A stretch of DNA of 64,000 nt from Vibrio rotiferianus CAIM 577 = LMG 21460 (GCF_002741985.1 NZ_APHW01000021.1:62001-126000), one strand, 5' to 3'. Counted from the first letter of the stretch, positions 27,825 through 38,710 are shown. A program made the numbers and translations. Notes: generated from the sequence alone by a model not told the origin.

Positions 27825-28406
27825 ATGAAAAATTACCAACTGGTTTTAGCCTCAACCTCACCTTTTCGTAAACAACTGCTGGAAAAACTAGCAGTACCTT
27901 TTACTTGCTTATCACCAGACTGTGACGAGACGCCTTTACCCAATGAAACCCCTTTAGATCTCGTTCAAAGGCTCGCGATTGGAAAAGCGACGTCTTGCCA
28001 CACAACTCAGGACAGTTTGGTCGTTGGCAGTGACCAAGTTTGTGTTATCGACGGTGAAATTGTGGGTAAGCCGCTAAGCCGAGAAAACGCAATCAGACAG
28101 CTATTAGCTCAAAGCGGTAAAACCATCACTTTTTATACCGGGCTTGCAGTACATAACACCGCTACGAATCATACTGAAGTCGGCTTCGATACCTTTGAAG
28201 TCCATTTTAGAGATTTGGCTCGCGAGCAAATCGAGCGTTACGTTGACAGAGAAGAACCGTTTTACTGCGCTGGCAGTTTTAAAAGCGAGGGTATGGGGAT
28301 TTGTCTGTTTAAGAAGTTAGTCGGCAAAGATCCGAATACGCTAGTCGGCCTGCCACTGATTGATTTGATCGATATGCTGCAAAAGCAAGGGTTAGAGGTT
28401 TTGTAG
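27825..28406 (+). CDS. yceF: Maf-family nucleotide pyrophosphatase (YceF, m7GTP type)
   Basis: A 193-residue Maf protein. The start LVLASTSPFRKQLLEKL, the VVGSDQVCVIDG motif with the catalytic Asp, and SFKSEGMGICLF are typical of the YceF subgroup, which removes 7-methyl-GTP; the YhdE subgroup instead handles dTTP/UTP. It is divergent from yceD with 149 bp between, the same arrangement as in E. coli. Confidence 0.92.
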   Translation: MKNYQLVLASTSPFRKQLLEKLAVPFTCLSPDCDETPLPNETPLDLVQRLAIGKATSCHTTQDSLVVGSDQVCVIDGEIVGKPLSRENAIRQLLAQSGKTITFYTGLAVHNTATNHTEVGFDTFEVHFRDLAREQIERYVDREEPFYCAGSFKSEGMGICLFKKLVGKDPNTLVGLPLIDLIDMLQKQGLEVL

Positions 28407-28530
28407 AGAGGCCCAGCAAAATTCAAAACAAGCGAGTTGGGGCTCTCTTTCGTCTTTAGTTCTAAGCACAGAGAGCTCATAACTCAACGGATAAAGCTGG
28501 CGCTATTCCCTAAGAAGCTTTCTACGATCA

Positions 28531-28559
28531 AAAAAGCCGATGTATTAACATCGGCTTTT
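28531..28559 (+). terminator. Terminator between yceF and rluC
   Basis: AAAAGCCGATGT and ACATCGGCTTTT around ATTA, a perfect 12-bp stem flanked by A and T runs, serving the two convergent genes. Confidence 0.88.
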
Positions 28560-28602
28560 ACATAGCTTTTTGCGACCCCAAAGGGTGTAGATACTCTTGC
28601 CT

Positions 28603-29547
28603 CTACTTTTTACGCAAACCCGCTAAGACTTTCTCTAATTTCGCTTCCATCGGCGCGTTGATCTCCATCCACTCATCATTCGATGGGTGCTGGAACTTGA
28701 TGTTCGCCGCATGAAGGAACAAACGATCCAAGCCAACTTGCCCAGTATAAGCATCAAAGCGACGGTCACCGTAACGGTCATCCCATGCAATTGGGTGCCC
28801 TGTATATTGGGTATGCACACGAATCTGGTGAGTACGACCAGTAATCGGGCTTGCTTGGATTAGCGTTGCTTGGTCGAACTTTTCCAAAATCTTGAAGCGT
28901 GTTTCTGACGGCTTACCATTTGGGTTCACTCGAACAATACTGTTCACTTCGTTTTTTAGCAGTGGTGCATTAACAACCTTACAGCTTGCTTTCCACTCCC
29001 CCATGACAAGTGCAAAGTAGAACTTCTTCACTGTCTTTTCACGGAACTGTGCTTGTAAGTGGCGTAGTGCCGAACGCTTTTTCGCGACAAGCAATATACC
29101 GGAAGTGTCACGGTCGATACGGTGAACTAACTCAAGGAAGCGAGCTTGTGGGCGCAAAGCACGAAGTGCTTCAATCGCGCCAAACTTCAAACCACTACCA
29201 CCATGAACTGCGGTTCCAGAAGGCTTATTAAGAATCAGCATATGATCATCTTCAAAAATGATCTTATCTTCTAACTCTGCCACTTTGTTTAGCTTGGTAC
29301 TTGGTGCAACGTCATCTACTTTCTTTTCTACCGTAACTGGAGGAATACGAACAAGATCGCCTGCTTTTAGTTTGTACTCGGCTTTAATGCGCTTTTTATT
29401 TACGCGTACTTCGCCCTTGCGCACAATTCGATAAATCATGCTCTTTGGGATGTCTTTTAATTGGTTACGCAAGAAATTATCAATGCGTTGACCCGCCATA
29501 TCTTCGTCAATATCGACGAACTGGACTTGTGTTCTTATTTCGCTCAT
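28603..29547 (-). CDS. rluC: 23S rRNA pseudouridine synthase RluC
   Basis: A 314-residue enzyme making pseudouridines at 23S rRNA positions 955, 2504 and 2580 (E. coli numbering). The N-terminus holds an S4 RNA-binding domain (RIDNFLRNQL, then VRVNKKRIKAEYKL). The catalytic Asp145 lies in HRIDRDTSG. The start is the ATG at 29547 (MSEIRTQVQ); the longer frame to 29640 runs into the promoter region. It is divergent from rne, the same arrangement as in E. coli. Confidence 0.94.
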   Translation of the reverse strand: MSEIRTQVQFVDIDEDMAGQRIDNFLRNQLKDIPKSMIYRIVRKGEVRVNKKRIKAEYKLKAGDLVRIPPVTVEKKVDDVAPSTKLNKVAELEDKIIFEDDHMLILNKPSGTAVHGGSGLKFGAIEALRALRPQARFLELVHRIDRDTSGILLVAKKRSALRHLQAQFREKTVKKFYFALVMGEWKASCKVVNAPLLKNEVNSIVRVNPNGKPSETRFKILEKFDQATLIQASPITGRTHQIRVHTQYTGHPIAWDDRYGDRRFDAYTGQVGLDRLFLHAANIKFQHPSNDEWMEINAPMEAKLEKVLAGLRKK

Positions 29548-30185
29548 GCGCGGTATTGTAAACCCAAATCTGTACGACTTCACATTATTCTTGCCACAAA
29601 AGAAATACTTGTTGCCATAAATAGTTCTAAAACACGCCAACCTTTTGTTTCAATTATCAAAACTCTTGGCCAACTTCTCAATCTGCTTTGCCTCTTTTTC
29701 AATTTTCTAGACTCAACTGCTTATGAAACAGCCAGTTATAAATTACAAAACTTGAATTTAGCGCCAAATTTTCCAACGTTTGCGTGAAAGCAGATTGCTG
29801 ATATCCACCTGCACTGCTATAGTTCACAGCTGCTAAGGAAGGTTTGGTTACATTTTGTTCATTACCAATCATTTATCCCCAAGCAATGTGAGTAGATTGT
29901 TGAAGCTCAGGTGCTGCATTGGCGTAAGACATGCTGAATTCAACACACTTGTTACTCTACTCCTCGCATATTCACGTTGAGTATCTACCGCACCATATAG
30001 CGGGTCACAAGCCTGCGTTTCCAACGAAACCTAAACTAGACTTGTGATGACTGAAGTGCCCAAGAGCATCCCCTTCCAGCCGGGAGGCTGCAAAATATAG
30101 CCATGGGATCAGGCACCGTGAAAGAGCGAAAAAACAGTGACAAGTTGACTAGAAAGACAAAAGAAAAGACAACGAGAAATTTTCA
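29548..30185 (+). promoter_or_regulatory. Non-coding region and structured 5' leader of rne
   Basis: A 638-bp gap between divergent rluC and rne without a credible gene. The part nearest rne has two hairpins: a long stem with TCACAAG (30005-30011) and CTTGTGA (30041-30047) enclosing GTTTC-CAAC-GAAAC, and CAGCC-GGGA-GGCTG (30077-30090). In E. coli the rne leader forms hairpins recognised by RNase E itself, giving feedback control of rne mRNA. A similar role is inferred here from position and structure only. Confidence 0.6.
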
Positions 30186-33100
30186 ATGAAAAGAATGTTA
30201 ATTAACGCAACTCAAAAAGAAGAGTTGCGTGTCGCTCTGGTTGATGGCCAGCGACTTTTCGATCTTGATATCGAGAGTCCAGGTCATGAGTCCAAAAAAG
30301 CGAATATCTACAAAGGACGTATCACACGTATTGAACCAAGCTTAGAAGCCGCATTTGTTGATTACGGTGCTGAGCGTCACGGTTTCCTTCCTCTTAAAGA
30401 AATTGCCCGCGAATATTTCCCTGAAGGTTACACTTACCAAGGCCGACCAAGCATTAAAGAAGTGCTGACCGAAGGCCAAGAAGTAATCGTACAAGTGGAA
30501 AAAGAAGAGCGTGGTAGTAAAGGTGCAGCCCTGACTACTTTCATCTCTTTAGCTGGTAGTTATCTAGTTCTGATGCCTAACAACCCTCGCGCTGGCGGTA
30601 TTTCTCGCCGAATCGAAGGTGATGAGCGTACGCAACTAAAAGCTGCATTGAGTACTCTTGAACTGCCGCAAGGTATGGGTTTAATTGTTCGCACAGCTGG
30701 CGTTGGTAAGAGTGCCGAAGAACTAGAGTGGGATTTAAACGTACTCCTAAATCATTGGGGAGCGATCAAAGGTGCTGCAGATTCTAACCCTGCTCCATTC
30801 TTAATCCACCAAGAAAGTAACGTTATTGTTCGTGCAATCCGTGACTACCTACGTCGTGATATCGGTGAAATCCTGATCGATAGCAACACTATCTACGAAC
30901 GTGCGAAAGAGCATATTCAGTTAGTGCGTCCAGATTTCATCAACCGTGTGAAGAAATATGATGGTGAAGTTCCACTGTTCAGCCACTACCAAATCGAAAG
31001 CCAAATTGAATCAGCTTTCCAACGTGAAGTGCGCTTACCGTCTGGTGGTTCTATCGTTATCGACCCAACAGAAGCACTGACTTCTATCGATATTAACTCT
31101 GCTCGTGCAACAAAGGGTGGTGATATCGAAGAAACAGCACTTAACACTAACCTTGAAGCTGCTGATGAAATTGCTCGTCAGTTGCGACTGCGTGACCTTG
31201 GTGGTCTGGTAGTTATCGACTTTATCGATATGACACCTGTACGCCACCAGCGTGAAGTAGAAAACCGTCTACGTGAAGCCGTTCGTCTAGATCGCGCTCG
31301 CGTTCAAATTGGTCGCATTTCTCGCTTCGGTCTATTGGAGATGTCTCGTCAACGTTTGAGCCCATCTCTAGCAGAAGCAAGCCACCACATCTGTCCTCGC
31401 TGTACAGGTACTGGTGTTGTTCGTGACAACGAGTCCCTAGCTCTTTCTGTACTTCGTCTAATCGAAGAAGAGGCGTTAAAAGACAATACAGCTCAAGTGC
31501 TGGCAGTTGTCCCTGTTCCAATCGCATCATACCTTCTAAACGAAAAGCGTCGCTCTGTGAACCACATTGAGCGTACACAAGAAGTGAAGATCACGGTTGT
31601 TCCTAACTCAGATATGGAAACACCGCACTTTGAAGTAATTCGTGTTCGTGAAGGCGAAGAGTTCGACCTGCTTTCTTACCTACTTCCAAAGAAACTGGAA
31701 GCCATGAAAGAAGCAGAAGGCAAAGAAGTACCTGAGACTGAATTAAAGCCTAAGAAGATCGAAGAACCTGTACTAAAAGGCTTTGCTTCTTCAACTCAAT
31801 CAGCTCCAACGCCAGCAGCGAAACCTGCTGCTGCGGCTGCCGCGCCTAAGAAGAAACACGTAGAGCAAGAAGAAAAGCCTGGTTTGTTTAGTCGTTTGTT
31901 CAAAGCATTAAGCAGCTTCCTATTTGGTTCTAATGAAGAAAAAGAAGAACCTAAGCAAGAAGAAACTAAGCCTGCACGCGACAACAAACGTAACAACCGA
32001 CGTGATCGTAACGACCGTCGCCGTAACCCACGTGACAACAGAGATAACCGCGATAACAAACGTCGTCGCAAGCCACGTGATGAGCAGGCAACAGAGCAAA
32101 ACGAAACACAGCAGCCTAATAAACAGCAAAACCGTAACCAAAAACGCAAACCAAAAGCTCAGCAAGCAGATAAAGCTCAAGAGCAGAAAGCAAACGCTAA
32201 GGTAGCGGAAAAAGGTCTACAGCTTGCGGCTGAAGCTCGTACTGGCTCTGAAGCGAAACCTGAAGAGAGCAAAGCGAAGTCAAATGCGAAAGCAGAAAAA
32301 GTTAAAGAGCGCCGTCAACGTCGCAAACTTAACAAATCTGTACGCGTTAAAGATCAGCAAGCTTCAGAACAGGTAGCTGAGGCTCCAGTAAAAGCGATTG
32401 AAACTCCTGTAGAGAAGCCAGTAGAGGCAGTGGCTGAGACTCAACAGGATAAAGATAACAAAGCAGAATCAAAACAACGTCGTAACCGTCGTTCACCGCG
32501 TCACCTACGTGCAAGCGGTCAACGTCGTCGTCGTGGTCGCGATCGTCGCCCTAACCCATTCCGCCTACGTAAAGGTGGTGTAGCATCTCCTGAGATGGCA
32601 ATGGGCAAAGTGATGCCACGCTACATTCCAAAACCAGCGCCTAAGAAGGAAGAGCGAGTGAAGGAAGAAGCAGCGGTAGTAGCGACAGCAGTACCTGCAA
32701 TCCAAGGTGGTTTTGCTTGCCCTGAAATGGCGATGGGTAAAGTGATCATTCGCCGTGAACAACCTGCAGTCGTTGAAACGCCAGTGGTTGAACCAAAAGT
32801 TCAACAACCTGTAGAAACGAAAGTAGAAGCTCCAGTTGTAGAAGCACCGGTTGTAGAAGCACCTATTGCAGCAGCACCAGTGGCTGAACCAGCAGTGGTA
32901 GAGCAAGCTGAAACCACCACAGAAGCAGCTCAAGAGCCAGTAGTTGAAGTGGTAGAAGTCACTGTAGAGCAAGTTGCAGTAGAAGCACCAATCGCTGCAC
33001 CAGCTCCTAAAGCTGAAGTTATCAAAGTAGCAGCTAAGCCACGCGCTAGTGCTCCGATGACTAAAGCACCAGGTCCTCAAGAGCTTCGCGAGATTACTGT

Positions 33101-33206
33101 TTCAGCAGCACCGTTTAAAGCTGAGCGCTACGCACCAAAAGGTGCAGGTAGCCAAGTAGCGACTAACCGTGCATCTTCAGGAATGACAAAGCCTAACTTT
33201 AACTAA
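30186..33206 (+). CDS. rne: Ribonuclease E
   Basis: A 1006-residue endoribonuclease, scaffold of the degradosome. The N-terminal catalytic half has the S1 domain (VAFVDYG-type [14 protein letters not shown]), catalytic Asp302 ([12 protein letters not shown]) and Asp345 (VIDFIDMT), and the Zn-link CPRCTGTG (Cys403, Cys406). The C-terminal half is disordered: an amphipathic membrane-anchor-like segment ([16 protein letters not shown]), an Arg-rich RNA-binding region, Pro/Val/Glu-rich linkers, and a C-terminus ([10 protein letters not shown]) resembling the PNPase-binding end of E. coli RNase E. Two copies of PEMAMGKV (about residues 802 and 845) stand out. A terminator follows. Confidence 0.96.
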   Translation: MKRMLINATQKEELRVALVDGQRLFDLDIESPGHESKKANIYKGRITRIEPSLEAAFVDYGAERHGFLPLKEIAREYFPEGYTYQGRPSIKEVLTEGQEVIVQVEKEERGSKGAALTTFISLAGSYLVLMPNNPRAGGISRRIEGDERTQLKAALSTLELPQGMGLIVRTAGVGKSAEELEWDLNVLLNHWGAIKGAADSNPAPFLIHQESNVIVRAIRDYLRRDIGEILIDSNTIYERAKEHIQLVRPDFINRVKKYDGEVPLFSHYQIESQIESAFQREVRLPSGGSIVIDPTEALTSIDINSARATKGGDIEETALNTNLEAADEIARQLRLRDLGGLVVIDFIDMTPVRHQREVENRLREAVRLDRARVQIGRISRFGLLEMSRQRLSPSLAEASHHICPRCTGTGVVRDNESLALSVLRLIEEEALKDNTAQVLAVVPVPIASYLLNEKRRSVNHIERTQEVKITVVPNSDMETPHFEVIRVREGEEFDLLSYLLPKKLEAMKEAEGKEVPETELKPKKIEEPVLKGFASSTQSAPTPAAKPAAAAAAPKKKHVEQEEKPGLFSRLFKALSSFLFGSNEEKEEPKQEETKPARDNKRNNRRDRNDRRRNPRDNRDNRDNKRRRKPRDEQATEQNETQQPNKQQNRNQKRKPKAQQADKAQEQKANAKVAEKGLQLAAEARTGSEAKPEESKAKSNAKAEKVKERRQRRKLNKSVRVKDQQASEQVAEAPVKAIETPVEKPVEAVAETQQDKDNKAESKQRRNRRSPRHLRASGQRRRRGRDRRPNPFRLRKGGVASPEMAMGKVMPRYIPKPAPKKEERVKEEAAVVATAVPAIQGGFACPEMAMGKVIIRREQPAVVETPVVEPKVQQPVETKVEAPVVEAPVVEAPIAAAPVAEPAVVEQAETTTEAAQEPVVEVVEVTVEQVAVEAPIAAPAPKAEVIKVAAKPRASAPMTKAPGPQELREITVSAAPFKAERYAPKGAGSQVATNRASSGMTKPNFN

Positions 33207-33243
33207 GTTTTAGCTTGTCATCGCATTAAGCGAAATAAGAAGC

Positions 33244-33271
33244 AAAAGGCTGCCAATTGGCAGCCTTTTTT
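33244..33271 (+). terminator. Terminator after rne
   Basis: AAAAGGCTGCC and GGCAGCCTTTT pair around AATT, followed by TT. A strong bidirectional-type hairpin. Confidence 0.9.
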
Positions 33272-33531
33272 GTTGAAGTAAGTGTTAACTCTAATTAGCC
33301 ATATTAATATCAATGACGGATCACATTTGTGCGTCAATATCCCCTTCATTCTTGAACTTAATCACACTTTTCGGTAGCATTCGCCGACTCAAGTTTTCGA
33401 CACCATTCTGATGCTGCTCTTTTTTACTACGGTTTGCGCTGAAACGAAGTAACAACTTCGACCACCAGTGCTTGTGCAAATACGAATATGTGTCGAGAGA
33501 AATTCATCGCCAAGAGAACTCAATACAAAAC
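33272..33531. other. Upstream region of the SulP transporter
   Basis: About 260 bp without a recognisable gene. An in-frame TTG at 33472 could extend the transporter by 20 residues, but the added sequence is polar, unlike the rest. I see no clear operator. Confidence 0.5.
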
Positions 33532-35091
33532 ATGTTCGAATTCCCTCAATTTTCTAAGCACTCCGTAAAAAACGACGTGCTATCAGGCCTAACTGTTGCA
33601 TTAGCACTGGTCCCTGAAGCCGTTGCATTTGCATTCGTTGCCGGTGTTGACCCTATGGTCGGCCTGTACGCAGCCTTTATTGTTGGCCTTATCACCTCTA
33701 TCTTTGGTGGTCGCCCAGGTATGATTTCTGGTGCAACAGGCGCAATGGCCGTTGTTATGGTGTCGCTGGTCGCGACTCACGGCGTTCAATACCTATTTGC
33801 TGCTATTATGCTGGCGGGTATTCTTCAGATCGCAGCTGGTCTATTCAAGCTAGGTAAATTCATCCGAATCGTACCTCACCCGGTAATGATTGGTTTCGTA
33901 AACGGTCTTGCTATTGTTATCTTCTTAGCACAATTGGGCCAGTTTAAAGCACCAGACATCAACGGCATGCTGACTTGGCTACCACAAGACCAAATGCTGC
34001 TAATGCTGGGTCTCGTTGCGCTAACAATGGCGATCATTCACTTCCTACCAAAGCTCACAACTGCGGTACCGTCTTCTCTAGTAGCAATCGTGACGGTGAC
34101 GGCTCTTGTGGTTGGCTTGGATCTAGAAACGCGTACAGTTGTTGACTTCCTACGTACTATGTCTGGTGACGAAGCAGCGACTTTGGCGGGCTCTCTTCCG
34201 ACCTTCTCTATTCCAGCTGTACCTTTCACTCTTGAAACACTGCAAATCATCTTGCCTTACGCAATCATTCTTGCGGCTATCGGCCTGATTGAGTCTCTAC
34301 TGACGCTAACGGTGCTAGATGAAATGACCAACACACGTGGTCAATCTAACCGTGAATGTATTGGTCAAGGTATGGCGAACATGACTTGTTCAGTGTTTGG
34401 TGCAATGGGTGGTTGTGCGATGATCGGCCAGTCAATGATCAACGTGAACTCAGGCGGTCGTGGCCGTCTATCAGGTATCGTGGCTGCAATCGCTCTACTG
34501 ATGTTCATCCTATTTGCTTCTTCGCTGATTGAGATGATCCCTCTAGCCGCGCTCGTTGGTGTAATGTTCATGGTGGTTATCGGCACATTTGAATGGGCGA
34601 CATTCAAACTGGCACGTCGTGTACCTAAACAAGATTTCTTCGTTATTGTTCTAGTAACAGTTGTGACGGTTCTAACTGACCTAGCGGTTGCGGTTGCAGT
34701 GGGCGTTGTAGCATCTGCTCTCATGTTTGCATGGCAACATGCGAAGCATATCTATGCAGATACTCGACTAAATGATGAAGGCTCAAAAGAGTACAAGATT
34801 CACGGCCCTATCTTCTTCGGTTCAGCGGCAAACTTCCTAGAACTGTTCAACGCGCACGGCGATCCAAAAGATATTATCGTAGACTTCGCAGACTCTCGCG
34901 TAACAGATCACTCCGCAATCGAAGCAATTGAAACTTTGGCAGAGCGCTACGCTGCACTAGGTAAAACACTTCACCTACGTCACTTGAGCCCAGACTGTCG
35001 TAAGCTTCTAGATAAAGCTGGTAGCTTGGTAGAAATCAACGTAAAAGAAGACCCAAGCTATAAAGTTGCAACTGACATTCTGGCTGGCTAA
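33532..35091 (+). CDS. SulP-family anion transporter with STAS domain
   Basis: A 519-residue SulP/SLC26-type permease. The membrane part starts [21 protein letters not shown] and has [24 protein letters not shown], the classical SulP signature, and about 12-14 membrane segments. The C-terminal STAS domain (residues about 430-519; [14 protein letters not shown]) is typical. Family members carry sulfate, bicarbonate or other anions, some with sodium; the substrate cannot be read from sequence. I chose the ATG at 33532 (MFEFPQFS), the natural start of the protein; an AAGAGAA lies slightly far upstream. Confidence 0.87.
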   Translation: MFEFPQFSKHSVKNDVLSGLTVALALVPEAVAFAFVAGVDPMVGLYAAFIVGLITSIFGGRPGMISGATGAMAVVMVSLVATHGVQYLFAAIMLAGILQIAAGLFKLGKFIRIVPHPVMIGFVNGLAIVIFLAQLGQFKAPDINGMLTWLPQDQMLLMLGLVALTMAIIHFLPKLTTAVPSSLVAIVTVTALVVGLDLETRTVVDFLRTMSGDEAATLAGSLPTFSIPAVPFTLETLQIILPYAIILAAIGLIESLLTLTVLDEMTNTRGQSNRECIGQGMANMTCSVFGAMGGCAMIGQSMINVNSGGRGRLSGIVAAIALLMFILFASSLIEMIPLAALVGVMFMVVIGTFEWATFKLARRVPKQDFFVIVLVTVVTVLTDLAVAVAVGVVASALMFAWQHAKHIYADTRLNDEGSKEYKIHGPIFFGSAANFLELFNAHGDPKDIIVDFADSRVTDHSAIEAIETLAERYAALGKTLHLRHLSPDCRKLLDKAGSLVEINVKEDPSYKVATDILAG

Positions 35092-35130
35092 GCCGACATA
35101 AATTGCAGTTTTTAGCTTTATGAATAATAC

Positions 35131-35160
35131 AAAAAGGGATGAGTAATACTCATCCCTTTT
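35131..35160 (+). terminator. Terminator between SulP gene and phosphatase gene
   Basis: A long perfect dyad, AAAAGGGATGAGTA with ACTCATCCCTTTT, between convergent genes. Confidence 0.88.
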
Positions 35161-35183
35161 GGTATCTGGCACGTTGTAAATGC

Positions 35184-35633
35184 TTAGAGCTTCTTCAAAA
35201 TCGTTTCTGACGCCTCTTCAATCAAATCAAGTACCAATTCAAAGCCTGCATCACCACCATAATATGGGTCTGGGATTTCATTGTAATCAGAACTTGAGTG
35301 ACTCAAAAACAGTGATACTTTATGGCGATGCTCTCTAGGACAAAGATCGAGAAGATCAGCCAAGTTCGCTTTATCCGCGGCTAGCACCATATCAAACTCC
35401 TCAAAGTCCTCTAATGTTACCTTTCGAGAACGCATCCCTTTAAACGAATAACCTCGTTGCTTACCAGCTTGCATCGAACGCGCATCAGGCTGGTTACCGG
35501 CGTGGTAGCCAATTGTCCCAGCAGAGTCCACTTCTACAACCACACCCAGCTCCTGCGCTTTTGCTCTTAGCACTGCCTCCCCGGTTGGCGAGCGGCAGAT
35601 ATTTCCCATACAAACAACGAGTAGTTTCTTCAT
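35184..35633 (-). CDS. Low-molecular-weight protein-tyrosine phosphatase
   Basis: A 149-residue LMW phosphatase. The P-loop CMGNICRS (Cys8, Arg14, Ser15) is at the N-terminus and the general acid is Asp122 in PDPYYGG. All catalytic residues are intact. In capsule loci such proteins (Wzb) act with a Wzc kinase, but no kinase or capsule gene is nearby, so its partner is unknown. It is transcribed alone, divergent from cobO. Confidence 0.9.
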   Translation of the reverse strand: MKKLLVVCMGNICRSPTGEAVLRAKAQELGVVVEVDSAGTIGYHAGNQPDARSMQAGKQRGYSFKGMRSRKVTLEDFEEFDMVLAADKANLADLLDLCPREHRHKVSLFLSHSSSDYNEIPDPYYGGDAGFELVLDLIEEASETILKKL

Positions 35634-35750
35634 TTTATTCCCTGAATTATCGATGGTTTTTCTTCACGGTATGTTGGTCTATCATAGCGAGATAATTCAA
35701 TGAACCCAAGTCACCCCGTACAAGGTACAAAAAGGAATTGAGGAAGCCGC

Positions 35751-36356
35751 ATGTCTATCGAAGAAAACAAAGAAGCTCGCCATAAGGCTCGCCAACAAAA
35801 AGTAAAACAACAGGTAGACGCCAAGATCGCTGCCGCCCAAGAAGAAAAAGGTTTATTGCTGATCATTACAGGTAATGGCAAAGGTAAATCGACTTCAGGC
35901 TTCGGTACTATTGCGCGAGCGGTGGGCCACGGTTTGAAGTGTTCTGTTGCTCAGTTTATCAAGGGGACATGGGACAACGGAGAGCGTAACCTACTTGAAA
36001 AGCTCGGTGTTGAGTTCCAAGTGATGGCGACGGGTTTTACATGGGAGACACAAAACAAAACCGCCGATACTGAAGCAGCGCAACTGGTTTGGCAAGAGTG
36101 TAAGCGTATGCTCACCGACGAATCGATTGATGTAATTCTATTTGACGAACTGACGTACATGGTGAGCTATGGCTATATCGACCTAGATGAAGTGGTCGAA
36201 GCGCTGAACAATCGTCCGAAAATGCAATCTGTCGTCATTACTGGTCGCGGAGCACACCGCACTTTGATTGAAATGGCCGATACAGTATCGGAAGTAAAGA
36301 ACGTCAAACACGCTTTTGAATCTGGCGTAAAAGCGTTAAAAGGTGTGGATTGGTAA
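35751..36356 (+). CDS. cobO: Cob(I)yrinic acid a,c-diamide adenosyltransferase
   Basis: A 201-residue CobO/BtuR/CobA-type enzyme that adenosylates corrinoids with ATP. Walker A is GNGKGKST (41-48), followed by RAVGHG, QFIKGTWDNGE and FDELTYMVSYGYID. No other cobalamin genes are near, so it probably serves salvage of corrinoids. GAGGAAG precedes the ATG. Confidence 0.93.
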   Translation: MSIEENKEARHKARQQKVKQQVDAKIAAAQEEKGLLLIITGNGKGKSTSGFGTIARAVGHGLKCSVAQFIKGTWDNGERNLLEKLGVEFQVMATGFTWETQNKTADTEAAQLVWQECKRMLTDESIDVILFDELTYMVSYGYIDLDEVVEALNNRPKMQSVVITGRGAHRTLIEMADTVSEVKNVKHAFESGVKALKGVDW

Positions 36357-36382
36357 TCTATTCATCGTGTAATAAGTAATAA

Positions 36383-36409
36383 AAAGGGTTGGCACATTGC
36401 CAACCCTTT
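36383..36409 (+). terminator. Terminator between cobO and asmA
   Basis: AAAGGGTTGGC and GCCAACCCTTT pair perfectly around ACATT; convergent genes on both sides. Confidence 0.88.
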
Positions 36410-36431
36410 CTCTTTTGGATTTAGACCGCTG

Positions 36432-38519
36432 TTAATTAAACAAGCCTTTCAATAGACCATCAACGGCTTCTTTGGTCTTCTCATCTTTGATCTTATCCGT
36501 TAGCTTCTCTACACCACGGTCAATTTCTTTCTGTGCTTTTTGCTTCAACACATCATCAAAGACCAGCTTAAACTTAGGATCTGCCCACTTACCAGAAACA
36601 TTGATAGGAATAGTAATGTCCTTCAGTTCATCAATGTTCTTACCGCCCTGACCTTCTAGCGTACCCACAATCGAGGTGCTGATAGTGAAGTCAACCGTTT
36701 CATTCAGGTAGTTCGCTTTACCTTTACCACGAACGCGAAGAAGTGGAGACTGCGCTTTCATATTGTCGGTAGAGACTACACCTTTGTTCAACTTCAAGGT
36801 CGCTGTCATAGCACTGAAGTCGGTTTTCTTAACTTCATCTGTACCTTCTAGACTTTGACCTTTGAATCGCGCGTAGTTTTCTCGGATCAATTGAGCAACG
36901 TTGATGCCATTCACAGCGCCATCGGCAAAATTGATCACGACCGTGCCGGTCAGGTTCTTCTTGATGCCAGTTGGCGTTAAGCTCTTACCACTTACGTTTA
37001 CATCAATGTTACCCGTACCTTCCAACATGTCGTTGTTGGCTACATCGATCAGCAATGGTTGGATATGGACACCTTTAATTGACTTCTTCGCTGAGTAAGT
37101 TGCAGGTGATTTACGTGCGTCTAGCTTAGCGGTTGCAGTAATCGTACCTTGGTACAACTTAGAGCTGAATGAAGTTAGGTCAAAGACACCACGATTGATA
37201 GAGAAGCTTGCTTTAACCGCTTCCATCTTCGCGTTAGCCGCTTTGAACTTATCAATCGTAATATCGCCTTTCACATCCAGAGTCTTTAATGCAGATAAGT
37301 CTGGTTCAACTTCCGGCCCTGCTGGCGCACTTTCGCCACCGGACGCTGGCTTGTCACTAACCGGTGCTTGTTGATTTAAGCCAAGGAACTCATCTAAGTC
37401 GATGTTAGGACTGTGTACAGCAAAGCGAACTTTCGGAATATCGCCTAGAGTCACATCCGCTTTACCATCAAGTGCAATGGCGTTTGCAGTAAGTTTCTCT
37501 AGAACAAAGCTCAAGTGGCCCTTAGCCAAATCGAATGAAAGGTCTGAAGCCATATCGACTTTCATTGGTGATTGTGGAAGCGCATCTCCTTCAAACGTTG
37601 AGTTCAACGTCAATTTGTTCAATTGCACTTTGCTGATAGCTTTATCGACGTTTAGCTCACCGCCACCTTGCATATCAAGCTTCATGCCACCTGCTTCGCC
37701 TTTTAATGCGTAGCTTAGGTTGTTTACTTTATCGAACTCAAACGTGTCTAAACCAATGGTTGCAGATTCAATTTTGTTTGCAGGATCGCGGTAAGTTGCA
37801 TCAAAGTTGATGTTTTTCAGAGCGTAGCTAGTTAAACCTTTCGCCAGTTTGAAATCCGCTTTACCTTGCGCTGTAAACGTCTGGTCATTCATTTCACCTT
37901 TCACGCCGAAGTCTGCCGTTGTCCAGCTATCAAAGGCAAACTGAGAAAGGTTTAAAGAAATATCAGACAGCTTAGTGTAGCTACCCGCTTGCTTGTCTTG
38001 GATTTCAACATAGCCATTAGAGATGGTGACGCCAGCCAGATTGATCGTCCAATCAGAAGCCGTGCTCTGTGAATCTACCGCTTGCTCTGGAGTCGCTTCA
38101 GTCGTTTTTTCTGCTTGCTGAGTTTGTGCTTTGGTTAGCGCATCAATGTTCTTGGTACCATCTTTCTGCGTTTCAAGATAGAACTCAGCACCATCAAGAG
38201 TGACATTCCCAATTTCCAGTTGTTTGCTGAACAGAGGAGTAACGGAAACATCTACACCTACCGTCTCAACTTTAAATAGATTTGGTTGGCTGAAGCCTTG
38301 TGGGTTTCTTAATTCAGTGCGACCCAGTTCGAAGCCAATTGATGGGAAAAACTGCCAACTAATGTCCCCTTCAATGACCAGTTCCAAGCCGGTTTGCTTT
38401 TGAGCTTGTTCCACAATCAGTGGTTTAAATTGGTTTGGATTAACAAAAATCACTAACCCTAAAATAACAGCCAAAATCGCCACAATTGGGATGGCAATGA
38501 CTAAGAGCAGTTTCTTCAT
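36432..38519 (-). CDS. asmA: AsmA-family protein
   Basis: A 695-residue protein anchored by an N-terminal helix (LLLVIAIPIVAILAVILGLVIF). The rest is the long repetitive beta structure of AsmA-like proteins (FEVIGDISWQFFPSIG-like opening, ending in DITIPINVSGKWADPKFKLVF). AsmA family members are periplasm-spanning, bridge-like lipid-handling proteins; E. coli AsmA influences outer-membrane assembly. A Ser/Thr/Gln-rich linker (TQQAEKTTEATPEQAVD) interrupts the N-terminal part. It follows udk by 191 bp and is probably transcribed separately because a terminator lies between. Confidence 0.88.
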   Translation of the reverse strand: MKKLLLVIAIPIVAILAVILGLVIFVNPNQFKPLIVEQAQKQTGLELVIEGDISWQFFPSIGFELGRTELRNPQGFSQPNLFKVETVGVDVSVTPLFSKQLEIGNVTLDGAEFYLETQKDGTKNIDALTKAQTQQAEKTTEATPEQAVDSQSTASDWTINLAGVTISNGYVEIQDKQAGSYTKLSDISLNLSQFAFDSWTTADFGVKGEMNDQTFTAQGKADFKLAKGLTSYALKNINFDATYRDPANKIESATIGLDTFEFDKVNNLSYALKGEAGGMKLDMQGGGELNVDKAISKVQLNKLTLNSTFEGDALPQSPMKVDMASDLSFDLAKGHLSFVLEKLTANAIALDGKADVTLGDIPKVRFAVHSPNIDLDEFLGLNQQAPVSDKPASGGESAPAGPEVEPDLSALKTLDVKGDITIDKFKAANAKMEAVKASFSINRGVFDLTSFSSKLYQGTITATAKLDARKSPATYSAKKSIKGVHIQPLLIDVANNDMLEGTGNIDVNVSGKSLTPTGIKKNLTGTVVINFADGAVNGINVAQLIRENYARFKGQSLEGTDEVKKTDFSAMTATLKLNKGVVSTDNMKAQSPLLRVRGKGKANYLNETVDFTISTSIVGTLEGQGGKNIDELKDITIPINVSGKWADPKFKLVFDDVLKQKAQKEIDRGVEKLTDKIKDEKTKEAVDGLLKGLFN

Positions 38520-38649
38520 TCGCTTTTTTCCTTGCTCGGGTGTTTTTACAATTATAAGCGCAGACTTTTTTTATCGCTGACAGTTCCACGAAAGCGTGAA
38601 AAATGTCCGATTTTGTATTGCAACTGGCTAATTTAAAAACAAAAAAAAG

Positions 38650-38672
38650 AAGTGGCACTTAAGGTGCCACTT
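38650..38672 (-). terminator. Terminator after udk
   Basis: AAGTGGCAC and GTGCCACTT around CTTAAG; on the minus strand it is followed by eight T. Confidence 0.88.
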
Positions 38673-38710
38673 CTTTATCCAAAAATAAAGCGATATAGCC
38701 TTCTAAAGGC

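Noticed and set aside
31796..32180. Long antisense ORFs rich in Arg, Leu and Ser inside rne
   Set aside because: They are shadows of the low-complexity Arg/Lys/Glu-rich tail of RNase E, with no start signals of their own.
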